64,000 bases of DNA, taken from NCBI RefSeq assembly GCF_024380015.1, contig NZ_CP101508.1, forward strand, positions 2,666,902 to 2,730,901. Reading direction: 5' to 3'. Position 1 is the stretch's first letter. Every line of letters starts with the position of its first letter. Both the position numbers and the translations under genes were made by a program. Source of the DNA: Photobacterium atrarenae (GTDB lineage: Bacteria > Pseudomonadota > Gammaproteobacteria > Enterobacterales > Vibrionaceae). The notes under the pieces were generated by a model, which made no database searches, was not told where the DNA came from, and saw only the letters and a program-made list of their open reading frames with translations. Positions 1 through 10,028 of the stretch are shown piece after piece.

Positions 1-297
1 CGCCGCTTCTTCAGGGTTAGTTTTGCCCATCAGCTCACGGTAACGGGCAATGGCATTGTCACCTTCCAGCACCTGAACCATGACCGGGCCGGACGTCATA
101 AATTCAACCAGCCCGTCATAAAACGGCTTGCCTTCGTGCTCAGCATAGAACCCCTGTGCTTTGGCCGCGTCCAGGTGCAACATTTTCGCCGCAACCACTT
201 TCAGGCCGGTAGTTTCAATCCGCTGATAAATCGCACCAATCAGATTACGTTGTACAGCGTCAGGCTTAATGATCGAGAGTGTTCTTTCAGTTGTCAT
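1..297 (-). CDS. ndk: Nucleoside diphosphate kinase, N-terminal part (cut by window edge)
   Basis: Transfers the gamma phosphate from ATP to nucleoside diphosphates through a phosphohistidine, balancing NTP and dNTP pools in the cytoplasm. The reverse-strand frame opens with [20 protein letters not shown], the typical Ndk start, and runs unbroken for 99 codons to base 1. The active-site histidine lies in the missing C-terminal part. An AAGGAA ribosome site sits about 12 bases before the ATG at 297. Downstream of pepB in the same direction, as in related genomes. Identity is firm; the gene is incomplete only because the window ends. Confidence 0.93.
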   Translation of the reverse strand, partial: MTTERTLSIIKPDAVQRNLIGAIYQRIETTGLKVVAAKMLHLDAAKAQGFYAEHEGKPFYDGLVEFMTSGPVMVQVLEGDNAIARYRELMGKTNPEEAA

Positions 298-332
298 TAT
301 TGTTGTTCCTTTGAATCAGTTTCATCACTGTC

Positions 333-367
333 TGATGTAGGCAGGCCATCATGGCCTGCCTACATCA
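333..367. repeat. Perfect 17-bp inverted repeat after the pepB paralogue
   Basis: TGATGTAGGCAGGCCAT and its exact complement ATGGCCTGCCTACATCA are separated by one base. The hairpin begins directly after the stop codon of the upstream aminopeptidase gene and lies 36 bases before the ndk start. It has no T-run on either strand, so it is not a standard intrinsic terminator. It could stabilise the upstream mRNA 3' end, act as a processing site, or bind a dimeric protein. Confidence 0.6.
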
Positions 368-1645
368 TTACAACAGCATGGCAGCAATGTTGGCAATCCC
401 CAGGCCGGTCGCACCCGCCGCCCAGCGGCTGTCCGGCGCATCCCGGAAACAGGCGGCCAGATCGAAATGGATCCAACGGCTCTGCTCGGCATCGACGAAA
501 CGGGACAGGAACGCGGCTGCGTTTGAAGCGCCGCCCATGCCACCGCCTTTCTGCGCCCGGCTGTTCGCCGTATCCGCATAGTGCGACGGACAGTTACTCT
601 GGTGCCACTTCTCCAGCGGCAGCGGCCAGGCCGGCTCATTGACCAGCTCAGACAATTGCTGCGCTTTGAACAGCAGTTCCCGATCCATCGAAAACAGCGC
701 GTTGTAGTCGGTGCCGACGGCCATCATGGCCGCACCCGTCAGGGTTGCCGCGTCGATGATCAACGGGGCCTGGGTTTCGCTGGCAGCAATCAGGCCGTCA
801 GCCAAGACCAGGCGTCCTTCGGCATCGGTGTTCACGACTTCTACCGTCAACCCGTTCTTGTACGTTAACACATCTCCGAGCTTATAGGCGTTACCGGCAA
901 CCATGTTTTCTGCACAACATAAGATCAACTTCACACGTTGACGTAAACCTTGCTCTATCGCATAGCCCAGTGCTGCGGTGACCGTGGCGGCACCGCCCAT
1001 ATCACACTTCATGGTGACCATCCCGGCACTTGGCTTGAGGCTGTAGCCGCCCGAATCAAAGGTGATCCCTTTGCCGACCAGACAAGCTGCAACCGGGGCA
1101 TCAACATCACCGGTCGGGTTGTAGTCCAATGTCAGCATCACCGGCGGACGGCTACTGGCACGGCCGACACTGTGGGTGCCGATCCAGCCATGATCCAGCA
1201 GTTGCTCACCAACCAACAGTTCATGGCTGACCTTGTCACCGGCAATCGAAGACAGGTATTCGATGGCTTCACCGGCCAACTTCTCCGGGTACATATCTTC
1301 CGGGGTGGCATTCACCACTTTGCGGACCCAGTCGTTGCTGCGACGGCGGGCATTGAGCAGCTCCAGCTCATCTTCATCAATCGAGGCCCACTTCAGCTCA
1401 ACCGGCACAGCAGTTGCAGCAAAACCACAGTAAAAGCTCCACTGGCGCTCGTAGCTCCAGCCCTCGCCTTCGAGGCTGGCCTGAGTGGCCCCCTGCGACT
1501 GCAGCTGACGGGCAGCCTGCTGGATCCGGCGCAGCGGGAAATCACCGCTGTAATGAATAGTGACCGTCTCGTCCTGGTAAGAAATCAGGGCATTACTACC
1601 CCAGACACCCTGACTCGGCTCCGCCGAGAGTTGTACTTTTAACAT
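368..1645 (-). CDS. pepB: PepB-like leucyl aminopeptidase (M17), diverged second copy
   Basis: A 425-residue cytosolic metallo-aminopeptidase of the M17 family, releasing N-terminal residues from short peptides. The two-metal site is intact: K192 and D197 in the [10 protein letters not shown] segment, D215, and D274/E276 with R278 in the NTDAEGRL signature (272-279). The length matches E. coli PepB (427). The next gene upstream is a second PepB of similar length whose ligand numbering is identical to E. coli, so this copy looks like the diverged duplicate. Its N-terminal 180 residues differ most from the neighbour. It has its own AAGG ribosome site before ATG 1645. Altered peptide specificity is inference. 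Confidence 0.9.
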   Translation of the reverse strand: MLKVQLSAEPSQGVWGSNALISYQDETVTIHYSGDFPLRRIQQAARQLQSQGATQASLEGEGWSYERQWSFYCGFAATAVPVELKWASIDEDELELLNARRRSNDWVRKVVNATPEDMYPEKLAGEAIEYLSSIAGDKVSHELLVGEQLLDHGWIGTHSVGRASSRPPVMLTLDYNPTGDVDAPVAACLVGKGITFDSGGYSLKPSAGMVTMKCDMGGAATVTAALGYAIEQGLRQRVKLILCCAENMVAGNAYKLGDVLTYKNGLTVEVVNTDAEGRLVLADGLIAASETQAPLIIDAATLTGAAMMAVGTDYNALFSMDRELLFKAQQLSELVNEPAWPLPLEKWHQSNCPSHYADTANSRAQKGGGMGGASNAAAFLSRFVDAEQSRWIHFDLAACFRDAPDSRWAAGATGLGIANIAAMLL

Positions 1646-1725
1646 TGCTAAACCTTGTTTATTTTGTACTGAGGCAACATTTTCGAGCGATGCCCCCGCA
1701 ATTTATTCCATGCCTGAACGACATT

Positions 1726-3009
1726 TTACTGGCAGATGATACTTGCCAGGGTCCGAACCCCCATCCCGGTCGCCCCGGTGCCCCACATATCGTTGCCGCT
1801 CTTACGGTAAGTGCCGCTGGCATCGATGTGCATCCAGCCCTGCTGGTAGTTGTCAACAAAGTACGACAGGAAGGCCGCTGCGGTGCTCGCACCCGGCATA
1901 AAGTCACCCATTGAAACATTCGACAGATCGGCAAAGCTCGATGGCATCATCTCACGGTGATTCTCCGCCAGCGGCAGTGGCCACAGGCCTTCGTTCTCGC
2001 TCGCTGCTGCTTTCAGGGCTTTTTGCGACAGCGCCTGATCAAAGCTCAGCAAGGCGTGATAATCATTGCCCAGGGCATTTTTCGCCGCGCCGGTCAGGGT
2101 GGCACAATCAATGATCAGTTTTGGTTTCTGGCTGCTGGCGTAGATCAGGCCGTCAGCCAGCACCAGGCGACCTTCGGCGTCGGTGTTCAGGATCTCAACT
2201 GTCTTGCCATTTTTATAGGTGATAATATCGCCGAGTTTGAACGCATTGCCGGAAACCATGTTTTCCGCACAGCACAGGATCAATTTAATGCGCTTTTTGG
2301 TACCGCGGGCAATGGCCAGCGCCAGGCCGCCGGTCGCCAGGGCCGAACCGCCCATATCCGCTTTCATCGCCGACATCCCGGCCGACGGTTTCATGCTGTA
2401 GCCACCGGAATCAAAGGTGATCCCTTTACCAACCAGGCAGGTATGGACGGGTGCATCAGCATCGCCGGTCGGGTTATAGTCCAGGCGCAGCATCGCCGGA
2501 GAGCGCTCAGAGCCACGGCCGACGGTATGCGTCCCGTTCCAGCCTTCATCGAGCAAATCATTGCCTTTGATGATTTTGTAAGTCACGTGCTCCGGAGCCA
2601 GGGATTTGATGAACTCCCCTGCGCGCGCCGCCAGCTGCGACGGACGCACAATTTCGGCCGGCTGGTTGATAATTTCGCGCACCCAGTTAGTCGCTGTCAG
2701 GCGCGCCTGCAGCTCAGCTTCGTCGGCGTCGCTCAGGCCGCTCCAGATCACCTCATTGCCCGGCTTGGCATTACGATGGCCCTGAATAAACGCCCAGATC
2801 GCTTCCAGATCCCAGCCTTCACCTGCCAATGTCACCTGCTTAATTCCCTGCCCGTCAAGCTTACGTCCGGCGCGCTGAATGGCGATCAGCGGTTGGTTTC
2901 CGGTCAGGTGCACAACAGCGCCTTCGGTGTTAAACGTCAGCAGGGCATTGTTACCCCACTTTTCATCAGCAGCTTCCCGGGAAAGAAAAACAAACATATT
3001 GGCAGACAT
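1726..3009 (-). CDS. pepB: Peptidase B, leucyl aminopeptidase (M17), canonical copy
   Basis: A 427-residue M17 aminopeptidase, the same length as E. coli PepB. Predicted metal and catalytic residues fall at the E. coli positions: K195, D200, D218, D277, E279 and R281, with NTDAEGRL at 275-282. The N-terminal third is the family's regulatory domain and the C-terminal two thirds the catalytic domain. It follows iscX in the same direction, the usual ISC-operon context, but across an unusually long 396-base gap that may carry its own promoter. It stands 80 bases upstream of the paralogous gene at 368-1645, forming a tandem pair. Confidence 0.95.
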   Translation of the reverse strand: MSANMFVFLSREAADEKWGNNALLTFNTEGAVVHLTGNQPLIAIQRAGRKLDGQGIKQVTLAGEGWDLEAIWAFIQGHRNAKPGNEVIWSGLSDADEAELQARLTATNWVREIINQPAEIVRPSQLAARAGEFIKSLAPEHVTYKIIKGNDLLDEGWNGTHTVGRGSERSPAMLRLDYNPTGDADAPVHTCLVGKGITFDSGGYSMKPSAGMSAMKADMGGSALATGGLALAIARGTKKRIKLILCCAENMVSGNAFKLGDIITYKNGKTVEILNTDAEGRLVLADGLIYASSQKPKLIIDCATLTGAAKNALGNDYHALLSFDQALSQKALKAAASENEGLWPLPLAENHREMMPSSFADLSNVSMGDFMPGASTAAAFLSYFVDNYQQGWMHIDASGTYRKSGNDMWGTGATGMGVRTLASIICQ

Positions 3010-3405
3010 GAATTACTCCTTGAGTTCTGTGCTTCACCACCTGTCCGTACAAGTGTGGTGAAACCCTATTGTCGGACGCACCAGCAGAGACTTTACCCGA
3101 CGCTATTTGGCGTAGTAACAAAACGATGACATCACTGTTACCGTACATAGCAGAGATTATGGGGGCATTGTCAGGTATTACAAGGGAACGGCGCGCCCAA
3201 TTACAACAAAGCAGACCAAACGATCTGCCTGCTTATCAGTTTTGGTTAATCATTTTACGAAAAACCAAATTTTCAGAATTTCTGATACTTTGCCTGGGTA
3301 ATCCTAAAGAAACAAGCTGTTTACATCAGGACTAAGAGCAAGATCGTATTGTCAGACATTTCCAGGGCAAGATGGGTAAGGGACGGGACAAGGGGCCAGG
3401 TGGAA
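3010..3405. other. Intergenic region between iscX and pepB
   Basis: No convincing gene. An 8-bp inverted repeat (TTCACCAC at 3033-3040, GTGGTGAA at 3055-3062) lies 24 bases before the pepB ATG and would form a hairpin in its leader. The remainder is AT-rich in 3230-3330 and could hold a pepB promoter, but I cannot define -35 and -10 elements with confidence. A short plus-strand reading frame here lacks any recognisable features and is probably chance. Confidence 0.45.
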
Positions 3406-3606
3406 TTAGTCCGCTTCTTCAATCCAACACTGCTGGACGGCTTCTAATACACGCTCGCCACAGTGTTCAGGATCGTCGTCAAAATGGTCGAGCGCTAAAA
3501 TCCACTCTCGCAGATCGGTAAAGCGAACGGTTCGGGGGTCAATGTCGGGAAATTGCTCTGCCAGCTCAATGGCCAGCTCACGTGAATCAATCCATTTCAG
3601 TCCCAT
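3406..3606 (-). CDS. iscX: IscX, small acidic ISC accessory protein
   Basis: A 66-residue acidic protein beginning MGLKWIDSRELAIELAEQFP, the usual IscX (YfhJ) sequence and length. The family binds IscS and iron and modulates the rate of Fe-S cluster assembly on IscU, competing with frataxin for the same IscS surface. It contains the conserved tryptophan-rich winged-helix fold sequence with DLREWILAL near residues 31-39. Last ISC gene of the operon, 84 bases after fdx. Identity is secure from sequence and position. Confidence 0.96.
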   Translation of the reverse strand: MGLKWIDSRELAIELAEQFPDIDPRTVRFTDLREWILALDHFDDDPEHCGERVLEAVQQCWIEEAD

Positions 3607-3690
3607 TGCGGATACCTTCTGATTGCAAACGTTCTTCTATTGTAGCTCGCCTGTCCGCTCTGAGCTGCGCGGACAGGCGATGGTGCAGGC

Positions 3691-4029
3691 TTAGTGGTTC
3701 TCTGAAGCCAGGTTGATGGTATAGCGCGGGATCTCCACCACCAGGTCTTCATCTGTCACTTTTGCCTGACAGCCCAGACGTGATTCAGGCTCAAGGCCCC
3801 AGGCTTTGTCCAGCATATCATCTTCCAGCTCATCGCTTTCATCCAGCGAGTCAAAGCCTTCACGAATGATCACATGGCAGGTGGTACAGGCGCAGGACTT
3901 TTCACACGCATGCTCAATGCCGATGCCGTTTTTCAGCGCAACATCCAGAACCGTTTCACCGCTCTCGGCGTCCAGTACGGCGCCCTCCGGGCAAAGTTCT
4001 TCATGGGGTAATACAACAATTTTAGGCAT
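3691..4029 (-). CDS. fdx: ISC [2Fe-2S] ferredoxin
   Basis: A 112-residue adrenodoxin-type ferredoxin that supplies electrons for Fe-S cluster assembly with IscS and IscU. Cluster ligands are visible in CEKSCACTTCHV (residues about 39-50) and in the later RLGCQAK segment. The start MPKIVVLPHEELCPEG matches E. coli Fdx, which has 111 residues. It follows hscA with only two intervening bases, so the two are translationally close and co-transcribed. Confidence 0.97.
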   Translation of the reverse strand: MPKIVVLPHEELCPEGAVLDAESGETVLDVALKNGIGIEHACEKSCACTTCHVIIREGFDSLDESDELEDDMLDKAWGLEPESRLGCQAKVTDEDLVVEIPRYTINLASENH

Positions 4030-4031
4030 GC

Positions 4032-5885
4032 CTAAACCTCATCAATCGAATGGCCGGCCAGCGCATGACGAATGGACTGATCCATCCGGCGAGATGCAAA
4101 TTCCTGGCTTGCCTTATCTGTTTTCTTTATACCTTCTTCAATCGCGCGCGGGTCATCACCCTGACGCAACTGAACCAATTCCATCATGACCGCTTCCAGT
4201 GCGTCACGCTCTTCCTTCGACAGCAGCGTATCGCCATCTGCAGCCAGTGCAGAGATCAGCCCTTCCAGGACCCGATCCGCTTCAACCCGCTGCTCCGCCA
4301 GCGCCCGCGCATCTTTATCTTCCTGCGCGTGGGTCATGGAGTCGCGGATCATGGTGGTGATTTCATCATCGGTCAAGCCATAAGATGGTTTCACCTGGAT
4401 GGACTGCTGAACTTCGCTACTCTTTTCCATCGCCGTGACGGACAACAGACCGTCGGCATCCACCTGGTAGGTGACACGGATATGCGCCGCACCGGCCGCC
4501 ATCGCCGGAATCCCACGCAGGGTAAAGCGCGCCAGCGAACGACAATCGTCAACCATTTCCCGCTCGCCCTGCACCACATGCACCGACATGGCGGTTTGGC
4601 CGTCTTTGAAAGTGGTGAACTCCTGAGCCCGGGCGACCGGAATGGTGGTATTACGCGGAATAATTTTCTCCACCATCCCCCCCATGGTCTCAATACCCAG
4701 CGACAGCGGGATCACATCCAGCAGCAACATCTCGGTGTCGGGCTTGTTACCGGCCAGAATATCAGCCTGGATCGCCGCACCAATCGCCACGACTTTATCC
4801 GGGTCGATTGAGGTCAGCGGGGTTTTACCGAAGTAATTGCCCACCAGCTCACGCACCAGCGGTACGCGGGTTGAGCCGCCGACCATCACGGTTTCAATCA
4901 CTTCATCCAGCGCAACATCGGCATCTTTAATCGCCCGGCGGCAAGCCATCAGGGTTTTCTTCACCAACGGTTGAATCAGGCTGTTGAACTGCTCGCGGGT
5001 GATCTCCCCTTGCCAGCCCAGCACCTCAATCGTCGTGATGTCGCTGTCGCTCAGAGCCACTTTGGCGTCGGTCGCCGCATTATGCAGCGCCCGGGAGTCC
5101 TGTGCTGACAGTTTGCCGCTCAGTCCGGCCTGCGCCGCAATCCACTCAGCCAGCAGGTGGTCGAAATCGTCCCCGCCCAGTGCCGAGTCGCCGCCGGTCG
5201 CCAGCACTTCAAACACTCCTTTGGACAGGCGCAGAATTGAGATATCAAACGTCCCGCCACCCAGATCGTACACGGCAATTACGCCTTCCTGACCAGAATC
5301 CAGGCCGTAGGCAATCGCCGCTGCGGTCGGCTCATTAAGCAGACGCAACACATTGAGATTGGCCAGCTTGGCCGCATCTTTGGTCCCGGCACGCTGCGCA
5401 TCATCAAAATACGCCGGTACCGTGATCACGACCCCTTCCAGCTCGCCGCCCAGGGTTTGGGTCGCGCGCTCGCTCAGCGACTTCAGGATTTCTGCCGACA
5501 CCTGTACCGGGTTTACCAGTCCCTGACGGGTCGCCAGTTGTGGCAATCCATTGTCCGTCGCCTCGAATTGGTATGGCAACTGCGGATAACGCTGCTGAAT
5601 ATCAGCCAGCGACCGGCCCATCATACGCTTCACCGAGTAGATGGTGTTTTCTGGATCCTGCTGGGCTTGCTCCCGGGCAGGTTGCCCCACCAGAAGCGCC
5701 GCTTCGCCATAATGAACCACCGACGGCAGAATAGACTCACCGTGTTCGTCGTTCAGCGTTTCCGCCACGCCGCTGCGGACTGCAGCCACGAGGGAGTTTG
5801 TAGTCCCCAGATCGATGCCTACCGCCAGCTTATGCTGGTGCGGCGCTGCACTTTGACCTGGTTCAGCAATCTGTAACAGTGCCAT
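4032..5885 (-). CDS. hscA: HscA, specialised Hsp70 chaperone for Fe-S cluster transfer
   Basis: A 617-residue Hsp70 paralogue (E. coli HscA 616) that with HscB drives release of clusters from IscU to acceptor apoproteins. The N-terminal ATPase domain shows the phosphate loop GIDLGTTNS at residues 23-31 and the second phosphate motif [10 protein letters not shown] near 205-214; the substrate-binding domain follows from about residue 390. It recognises the LPPVK motif of IscU, which is present in this window's IscU. Located between hscB and fdx in the ISC operon. Confidence 0.97.
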   Translation of the reverse strand: MALLQIAEPGQSAAPHQHKLAVGIDLGTTNSLVAAVRSGVAETLNDEHGESILPSVVHYGEAALLVGQPAREQAQQDPENTIYSVKRMMGRSLADIQQRYPQLPYQFEATDNGLPQLATRQGLVNPVQVSAEILKSLSERATQTLGGELEGVVITVPAYFDDAQRAGTKDAAKLANLNVLRLLNEPTAAAIAYGLDSGQEGVIAVYDLGGGTFDISILRLSKGVFEVLATGGDSALGGDDFDHLLAEWIAAQAGLSGKLSAQDSRALHNAATDAKVALSDSDITTIEVLGWQGEITREQFNSLIQPLVKKTLMACRRAIKDADVALDEVIETVMVGGSTRVPLVRELVGNYFGKTPLTSIDPDKVVAIGAAIQADILAGNKPDTEMLLLDVIPLSLGIETMGGMVEKIIPRNTTIPVARAQEFTTFKDGQTAMSVHVVQGEREMVDDCRSLARFTLRGIPAMAAGAAHIRVTYQVDADGLLSVTAMEKSSEVQQSIQVKPSYGLTDDEITTMIRDSMTHAQEDKDARALAEQRVEADRVLEGLISALAADGDTLLSKEERDALEAVMMELVQLRQGDDPRAIEEGIKKTDKASQEFASRRMDQSIRHALAGHSIDEV

Positions 5886-5921
5886 TATCGTTCCTGTGAA
5901 ATTGGTGCTGGAGAGCGGATA

Positions 5922-6437
5922 TCAGTCAAATAAGCTGTCTTCAAGCAGCTCTACTTCATGGCGCAGCTTATCAATAAACTTCAGCTTACGCACGGCATCA
6001 GCAGCCGGCTCCCAATGCTCATCATTCAGCAGCTGCTCAAGCTCTGCCAGTTGGGCTTGGTATAATTCCGAGGCCTGCTGATCAAACTCAAACAGGGCGC
6101 TTTCCGGATCACTGGCGTCCGGAATCTCTTCCAGCGCCTCGCGCAGTTCCATCTGCTGCATCAAAAATGCCGGATCCTGCAGGGTCTGCTGCTCACCGCG
6201 AATATCCACCCCGCGCTCGGACAACATATATTCCGCGCGCGTGGTCGGCGCTTTCAGGGTTTGGAAGGCATCGTTGATCTGCGCCGCTTTCTGAACCGCC
6301 ATCAGGCGATCCCGCTCAGAAGCGGTTGCAAAGTTATCAGGATGGAAACGACGTTGCAGTTCCCGGAACCGCGTTGAAAGAAGGCTACCGTCCAACTGGA
6401 ATTGGAAAGGTAGCCCAAATAATTCGAAATGATTCAT
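5922..6437 (-). CDS. hscB: HscB, J-domain co-chaperone
   Basis: A 171-residue type III J protein that delivers IscU to HscA and stimulates its ATPase. The J-domain HPD tripeptide is visible in RRFHPDNF near residues 30-37, and the C-terminal three-helix IscU-binding domain covers roughly residues 80-171. The start MNHFELFGLP is typical of the family and the length equals E. coli HscB. It is followed after 36 bases by hscA. Confidence 0.96.
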   Translation of the reverse strand: MNHFELFGLPFQFQLDGSLLSTRFRELQRRFHPDNFATASERDRLMAVQKAAQINDAFQTLKAPTTRAEYMLSERGVDIRGEQQTLQDPAFLMQQMELREALEEIPDASDPESALFEFDQQASELYQAQLAELEQLLNDEHWEPAADAVRKLKFIDKLRHEVELLEDSLFD

Positions 6438-6516
6438 ATCGCGTCAGTTATCTATAAAGACCGAACCTGGCAACCACGCGTGTCTCGGCAGTTGCCAGGC
6501 TCAATGAAAACAGCGA

Positions 6517-6840
6517 TTAAACGTTGAAGCTCTCACCGCAACCACATTCGCTTGAAACGTTCGGGTTGTTAAACTTAAAGCCTTCATTCAGCCCTTCTTT
6601 GGCAAAATCCAGCTCGGTGCCATCGAGGTAGACCAGGCTTTTCGGGTCAATAATAATCTTGACGCCGTTTTCTTCGAACACCTGATCTTCTTCGTTCAGC
6701 TCATCAACGAATTCAAGGACATAAGCCATTCCCGAGCAACCTGAAGTCCGAACGCCCAAGCGCAGGCCAATGCCTTTGCCTCGGTTTTCCAGGAAACTAG
6801 CTACACGGCTTGCTGCCGCTTCAGTGATCGTAATGGCCAT
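6517..6840 (-). CDS. iscA: IscA, A-type Fe-S carrier
   Basis: A 107-residue A-type carrier that receives clusters or iron and passes them to [4Fe-4S] proteins. The three invariant cysteines are C35 in SGCSG and C99/C101 in the ECGCGESF tail. Length and start ([13 protein letters not shown]) agree with E. coli IscA. It lies 17 bases after iscU and 79 before hscB in the ISC operon. Confidence 0.97.
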   Translation of the reverse strand: MAITITEAAASRVASFLENRGKGIGLRLGVRTSGCSGMAYVLEFVDELNEEDQVFEENGVKIIIDPKSLVYLDGTELDFAKEGLNEGFKFNNPNVSSECGCGESFNV

Positions 6841-6857
6841 ACAGCAACCCTCGAATA

Positions 6858-7244
6858 TTAGTTTTGATCGTGTTTCTTTTTATAATCGCTAACCGCAGCT
6901 TTAATCGCATCTTCTGCCAGGATTGAGCAGTGAACCTTCACCGGTGGCAGCTCCAGCTCTTCTGCAATAGCAGAGTTCTTGATTGATGCTGCTTCGTCCA
7001 GGCTCTTGCCTTTCACCCATTCGGTGATCAGGGAGCTGGATGCGATCGCAGAACCACAACCATAAGTTTTGAACTTCGCATCTTCAATGATGCCTTCGTC
7101 AGATACTTTGATCTGTAGTTTCATCACGTCGCCACAGGCTGGTGCGCCGACCATACCGCTACCGACGTTCTTGTCGTTTTTGTCAAATGAGCCCACGTTA
7201 CGCGGATTCTCATAATGATCAATGACCTTTTCACTATATGCCAT
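6858..7244 (-). CDS. iscU: IscU, Fe-S cluster scaffold
   Basis: The 128-residue scaffold on which IscS-derived sulfur and iron are assembled. Ligand cysteines C37, C63 and C106, D39, and the HscA recognition motif LPPVK (99-103) are all present at the E. coli positions. Length is identical to E. coli IscU. The gene sits 33 bases after iscS. Confidence 0.98.
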   Translation of the reverse strand: MAYSEKVIDHYENPRNVGSFDKNDKNVGSGMVGAPACGDVMKLQIKVSDEGIIEDAKFKTYGCGSAIASSSLITEWVKGKSLDEAASIKNSAIAEELELPPVKVHCSILAEDAIKAAVSDYKKKHDQN

Positions 7245-7277
7245 GATGAATTCCTCAAATATGTGATGACCGCAAGA

Positions 7278-8492
7278 TTAGTGGTGTGCCCACTCGACTG
7301 TGTTCAGGTCAATGCCTTCTTTGTACATATCCCACAGCGGAGACATTTCACGCAGTTTCTCTACCGCACCGCGGATTTGTGAAATCGCGTAGTCCACTTC
7401 TTCTTCCGTCGTGAAACGACCGAAAGAAAAACGGATCGAGCTGTGGGCCAGTTCGTCATCCAGACCCAGCGCACGCAGGACGTACGACGGCTCCAGGCTT
7501 GCAGACGTACAGGCAGAACCTGAAGAGACAGCCAGATCTTTCAGGGCCATCAGGAGCGATTCGCCTTCTACAAATGCGAAGCTGATGTTCAGGTTATTTG
7601 GCAGACGTTGCTCCAAATCACCGTTAATCGTCATCGCTTCGATGTCTTTTACACCCTCCAGCAGACGGTTACGCAGGGCAAGCGCGTGCTGGTAGTCTTT
7701 ATCCATATCTTCTTTGGCAATGCGGCATGCTTCACCCATACCGACGATTTGGTGCGTCGCCAGCGTACCAGAGCGGAAACCACGCTCATGACCACCACCG
7801 TGCATCTGCGCTTCCAGGCGGATACGCGGCTTACGGCGAACATACAAGGCACCAATGCCTTTCGGGCCGTATATCTTATGTCCGGACAGGGAAATCAGAT
7901 CCACTTTCATTTCTTGGACATCAATCGGCAGCTTACCGGCAGATTGCGCCGCATCGACGTGGAAAATAATTTTCTTCTCACGGCACAGCTCGCCAATCGC
8001 AGTAATGTCCTGGATCACGCCGATTTCGTTGTTCACATGCATGATTGAAACCAGCACGGTATCATCACGCATCGCATCACGCAGTTTTGCCAGATCAATC
8101 AAGCCATTGGATTCCGGCTCCAGGTACGTGACTTCGTAACCTTCGCGCTCCAGTTGACGGCATGGGTCCAGGACCGCTTTGTGTTCTGTTTTACAGGTGA
8201 TGACGTGCTTGCCTTTCTTACCGTAGAAGTGGGCAGCACCTTTGATCGCCAGGTTATCCGACTCAGTCGCACCTGAGGTGAATACGATCTCACGCGGATC
8301 CGCATTCAGCAGGTCGGCCACTTGCTCACGTGCCATATCAACTGCTTCCTCTGCCTGCCAACCGAAACGGTGAGAACGAGAAGCCGGGTTACCGAAGTTA
8401 CCGTCCATTGTCAGGCATTGCATCATCTTCTCGGCAACACGCGGGTCGACTGGGCAAGTAGCGGAATAATCAAAATATATTGGCAGTTTCAT
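7278..8492 (-). CDS. iscS: IscS, cysteine desulfurase
   Basis: A 404-residue PLP-dependent class V aminotransferase-fold enzyme converting cysteine to alanine and delivering persulfide sulfur to IscU, thiouridine synthesis and other pathways. The PLP lysine lies in [12 protein letters not shown] and the catalytic cysteine in [14 protein letters not shown] place the start at ATG 8492 rather than the in-frame ATG at 8498, because the GGAG ribosome site abuts 8498 but stands six bases from 8492, and the resulting length equals E. coli IscS. An oddity is a cysteine in SATCPVDP where E. coli has threonine. Confidence 0.97.
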   Translation of the reverse strand: MKLPIYFDYSATCPVDPRVAEKMMQCLTMDGNFGNPASRSHRFGWQAEEAVDMAREQVADLLNADPREIVFTSGATESDNLAIKGAAHFYGKKGKHVITCKTEHKAVLDPCRQLEREGYEVTYLEPESNGLIDLAKLRDAMRDDTVLVSIMHVNNEIGVIQDITAIGELCREKKIIFHVDAAQSAGKLPIDVQEMKVDLISLSGHKIYGPKGIGALYVRRKPRIRLEAQMHGGGHERGFRSGTLATHQIVGMGEACRIAKEDMDKDYQHALALRNRLLEGVKDIEAMTINGDLEQRLPNNLNISFAFVEGESLLMALKDLAVSSGSACTSASLEPSYVLRALGLDDELAHSSIRFSFGRFTTEEEVDYAISQIRGAVEKLREMSPLWDMYKEGIDLNTVEWAHH

Positions 8493-8523
8493 CTTCATCT
8501 CCGAAAATACGGACGTCTAGTCT

Positions 8524-9030
8524 CTAGGAGCGGACATTGACACCGATTGTGGCGCTGTCATGTGTATTGTTTTTGGCAAATGATGTTTTTTGCAGGATTT
8601 GATCCTGACGATCCGAGATCTCCTGAACATCATTATCTTTCATCAGCTCACCAAGCGTGATGTTATTTAAAAAGCCGCTGATACGGGCGCTCAGATCGTG
8701 CCACAGCGTATGGGTCAGGCAGCGGACACCGCCCTGGCAGTCCCCTTTCCCCTGGCATTTGGTGGCGTCAACCGATTCATCAACGGCGGCAATGACCATG
8801 CCCACGGCAATGTCATCGGCGTCTTCACCCAGGCGGTAGCCGCCACCGGGACCGCGGACACTGGCCACCAGGCCGGCCTTGCGCAGGCGAGAAAAAAGCT
8901 GTTCAAGATAAGACAGCGAAATCCCCTGACGCTCTGAAATATCAGCCAGAGGAACCGGGCCATCTTGAGAATGCAGGGCAACGTCCAGCATGGCCGTTAC
9001 CGCATATCTTCCTTTTGATGTCAATCTCAT
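8524..9030 (-). CDS. iscR: IscR, Fe-S cluster-sensing Rrf2-family repressor
   Basis: A 168-residue Rrf2-type winged-helix regulator. In [2Fe-2S] form it represses its own operon; apo-IscR regulates type 2 sites. The cluster ligands C92, C98, C104 and H107 are exactly at the E. coli positions in a [16 protein letters not shown] segment. The DNA-binding domain covers residues 1-65. The tail after residue 135 is longer and less conserved. First gene of the isc operon, 31 bases before iscS, with two adjacent IscR sites upstream (9072-9121), so autorepression is expected. Confidence 0.97.
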   Translation of the reverse strand: MRLTSKGRYAVTAMLDVALHSQDGPVPLADISERQGISLSYLEQLFSRLRKAGLVASVRGPGGGYRLGEDADDIAVGMVIAAVDESVDATKCQGKGDCQGGVRCLTHTLWHDLSARISGFLNNITLGELMKDNDVQEISDRQDQILQKTSFAKNNTHDSATIGVNVRS

Positions 9031-9071
9031 AACACACCGCTACCCACTTTTATGTATGGGAGAAGTGTCGC

Positions 9072-9096
9072 ATACCTGACTAAAACGGTCAAGTAT
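9072..9096 (-). promoter_or_regulatory. IscR type 1 binding site, promoter-proximal
   Basis: A 25-bp near-palindrome, ATACCTGAC-N7-GTCAAGTAT on the plus strand, which reads ATACTTGAC-N7-GTCAGGTAT towards iscR. This closely matches the E. coli IscR type 1 consensus bound by [2Fe-2S]-IscR. It lies 42 bases before the iscR start and includes a TTGACC that could serve as the -35 element, so binding would block the promoter. Confidence 0.82.
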
Positions 9097-9121
9097 TTAC
9101 CTGACCATTTCAGTCAAGCTT
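9097..9121 (-). promoter_or_regulatory. IscR type 1 binding site, distal
   Basis: Immediately abuts the first site. The plus strand reads TTACCTGAC-N7-GTCAAGCTT, keeping the central CCTGAC and GTCAAG halves. The exact 25-base periodicity between the two centres suggests cooperative or tandem binding. E. coli iscR likewise has several IscR sites in its promoter region. Confidence 0.7.
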
Positions 9122-9142
9122 TTAACCATACGGTTTATATGT

Positions 9143-9874
9143 CTACTTACCTTGATTTTCGAGCGATTTTTCTACTGAGGACAAAATCCCTCGCAGAATA
9201 TTCAGCTCCTGTTGCTCAGGGCGAGCACGGGTAAACAGCCGGCGCAACTTCGCCATCACCATCCCCGGATGGTTCTTATTGATAAACCGAGTTTGACGGG
9301 TCACTTTTTCCAGATGCTCGTAGAACATCTCCAGCTCATCCACCCGTGGATAGTCTTCAACGACGGTGGAATGCCCCTGTTTCTGCTGCTCCAGGTAGGC
9401 CATCCGGACTTCATAACAAACCGTTTGCACCGCCATCGCCAGATTCAGCGAGCTGTATTCAGGGTTGGCAGGAATGTAGACATGGCAGTGGCAGCGTTGT
9501 AATTCTTCATTGGTCAGGCCGGTTCGCTCACGGCCAAACAGAATCGCAACGTGGTGGTTACCGGCTTCGGCAATCGATTTGGCACCGCACTCACGTGGAT
9601 CCAGCTGCGGCCACTCCAGGGTACGAGAACGTGCGCTGGAGCCAATCACCAGACCGCAATCGGCAATCGCTTCATCCAGTGTTGACACAATGCGGGCATT
9701 CTCGACCACATCGGAAGCACCTGCCGCCAGGGCATAGGTTTTGCCGTCCACTTCACAGGCCGGGTCCACCAGAACCAGGTTGGTCAACCCCATGACTTTC
9801 ATTGCCCGGGCAGCCGAACCGATATTCCCCGGGTGCGAAGTCCCGACTAAAACAACACTGATCTTATCTAACAT
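9143..9874 (-). CDS. trmJ: TrmJ, tRNA (Cm32/Um32) 2'-O-methyltransferase
   Basis: A SPOUT-class SAM-dependent methyltransferase modifying the 2'-OH of position 32 in several tRNAs. The N-terminal domain (residues 1-160) carries the trefoil-knot motifs, with [14 protein letters not shown] near 137-150 and [11 protein letters not shown] before it. The C-terminal tail forms the tRNA-recognition extension with [12 protein letters not shown] use the ATG at 9874 (243 residues) because it aligns with the E. coli N-terminus; a GTG six codons upstream at 9892 is possible. It sits upstream of iscR in the same direction, as in E. coli, with the IscR sites between them. Confidence 0.94.
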   Translation of the reverse strand: MLDKISVVLVGTSHPGNIGSAARAMKVMGLTNLVLVDPACEVDGKTYALAAGASDVVENARIVSTLDEAIADCGLVIGSSARSRTLEWPQLDPRECGAKSIAEAGNHHVAILFGRERTGLTNEELQRCHCHVYIPANPEYSSLNLAMAVQTVCYEVRMAYLEQQKQGHSTVVEDYPRVDELEMFYEHLEKVTRQTRFINKNHPGMVMAKLRRLFTRARPEQQELNILRGILSSVEKSLENQGK

Positions 9875-10028
9875 GGTGTCGCGTATACCCACTAATTCTT
9901 AAAGCGGACGGATTTTACCACAGCCATCAAAAAAATGGAGAAAACATGCAAAAACATTATATCAATTCACCTGCGCCACAAGCCGCTACGGGCAAAAAAT
10001 AATCACTTCCTTTTTACCCCAGCTTTGC

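Noticed and set aside
1957..3129. A 390-codon plus-strand frame opposite pepB
   Set aside because: It mirrors the conserved aminopeptidase gene and only arises from GC-biased third codon positions.
3069..3335. Short 88-codon plus-strand frame in the iscX-pepB gap
   Set aside because: No family match, no ribosome site, and opposite to the operon's direction; probably chance.
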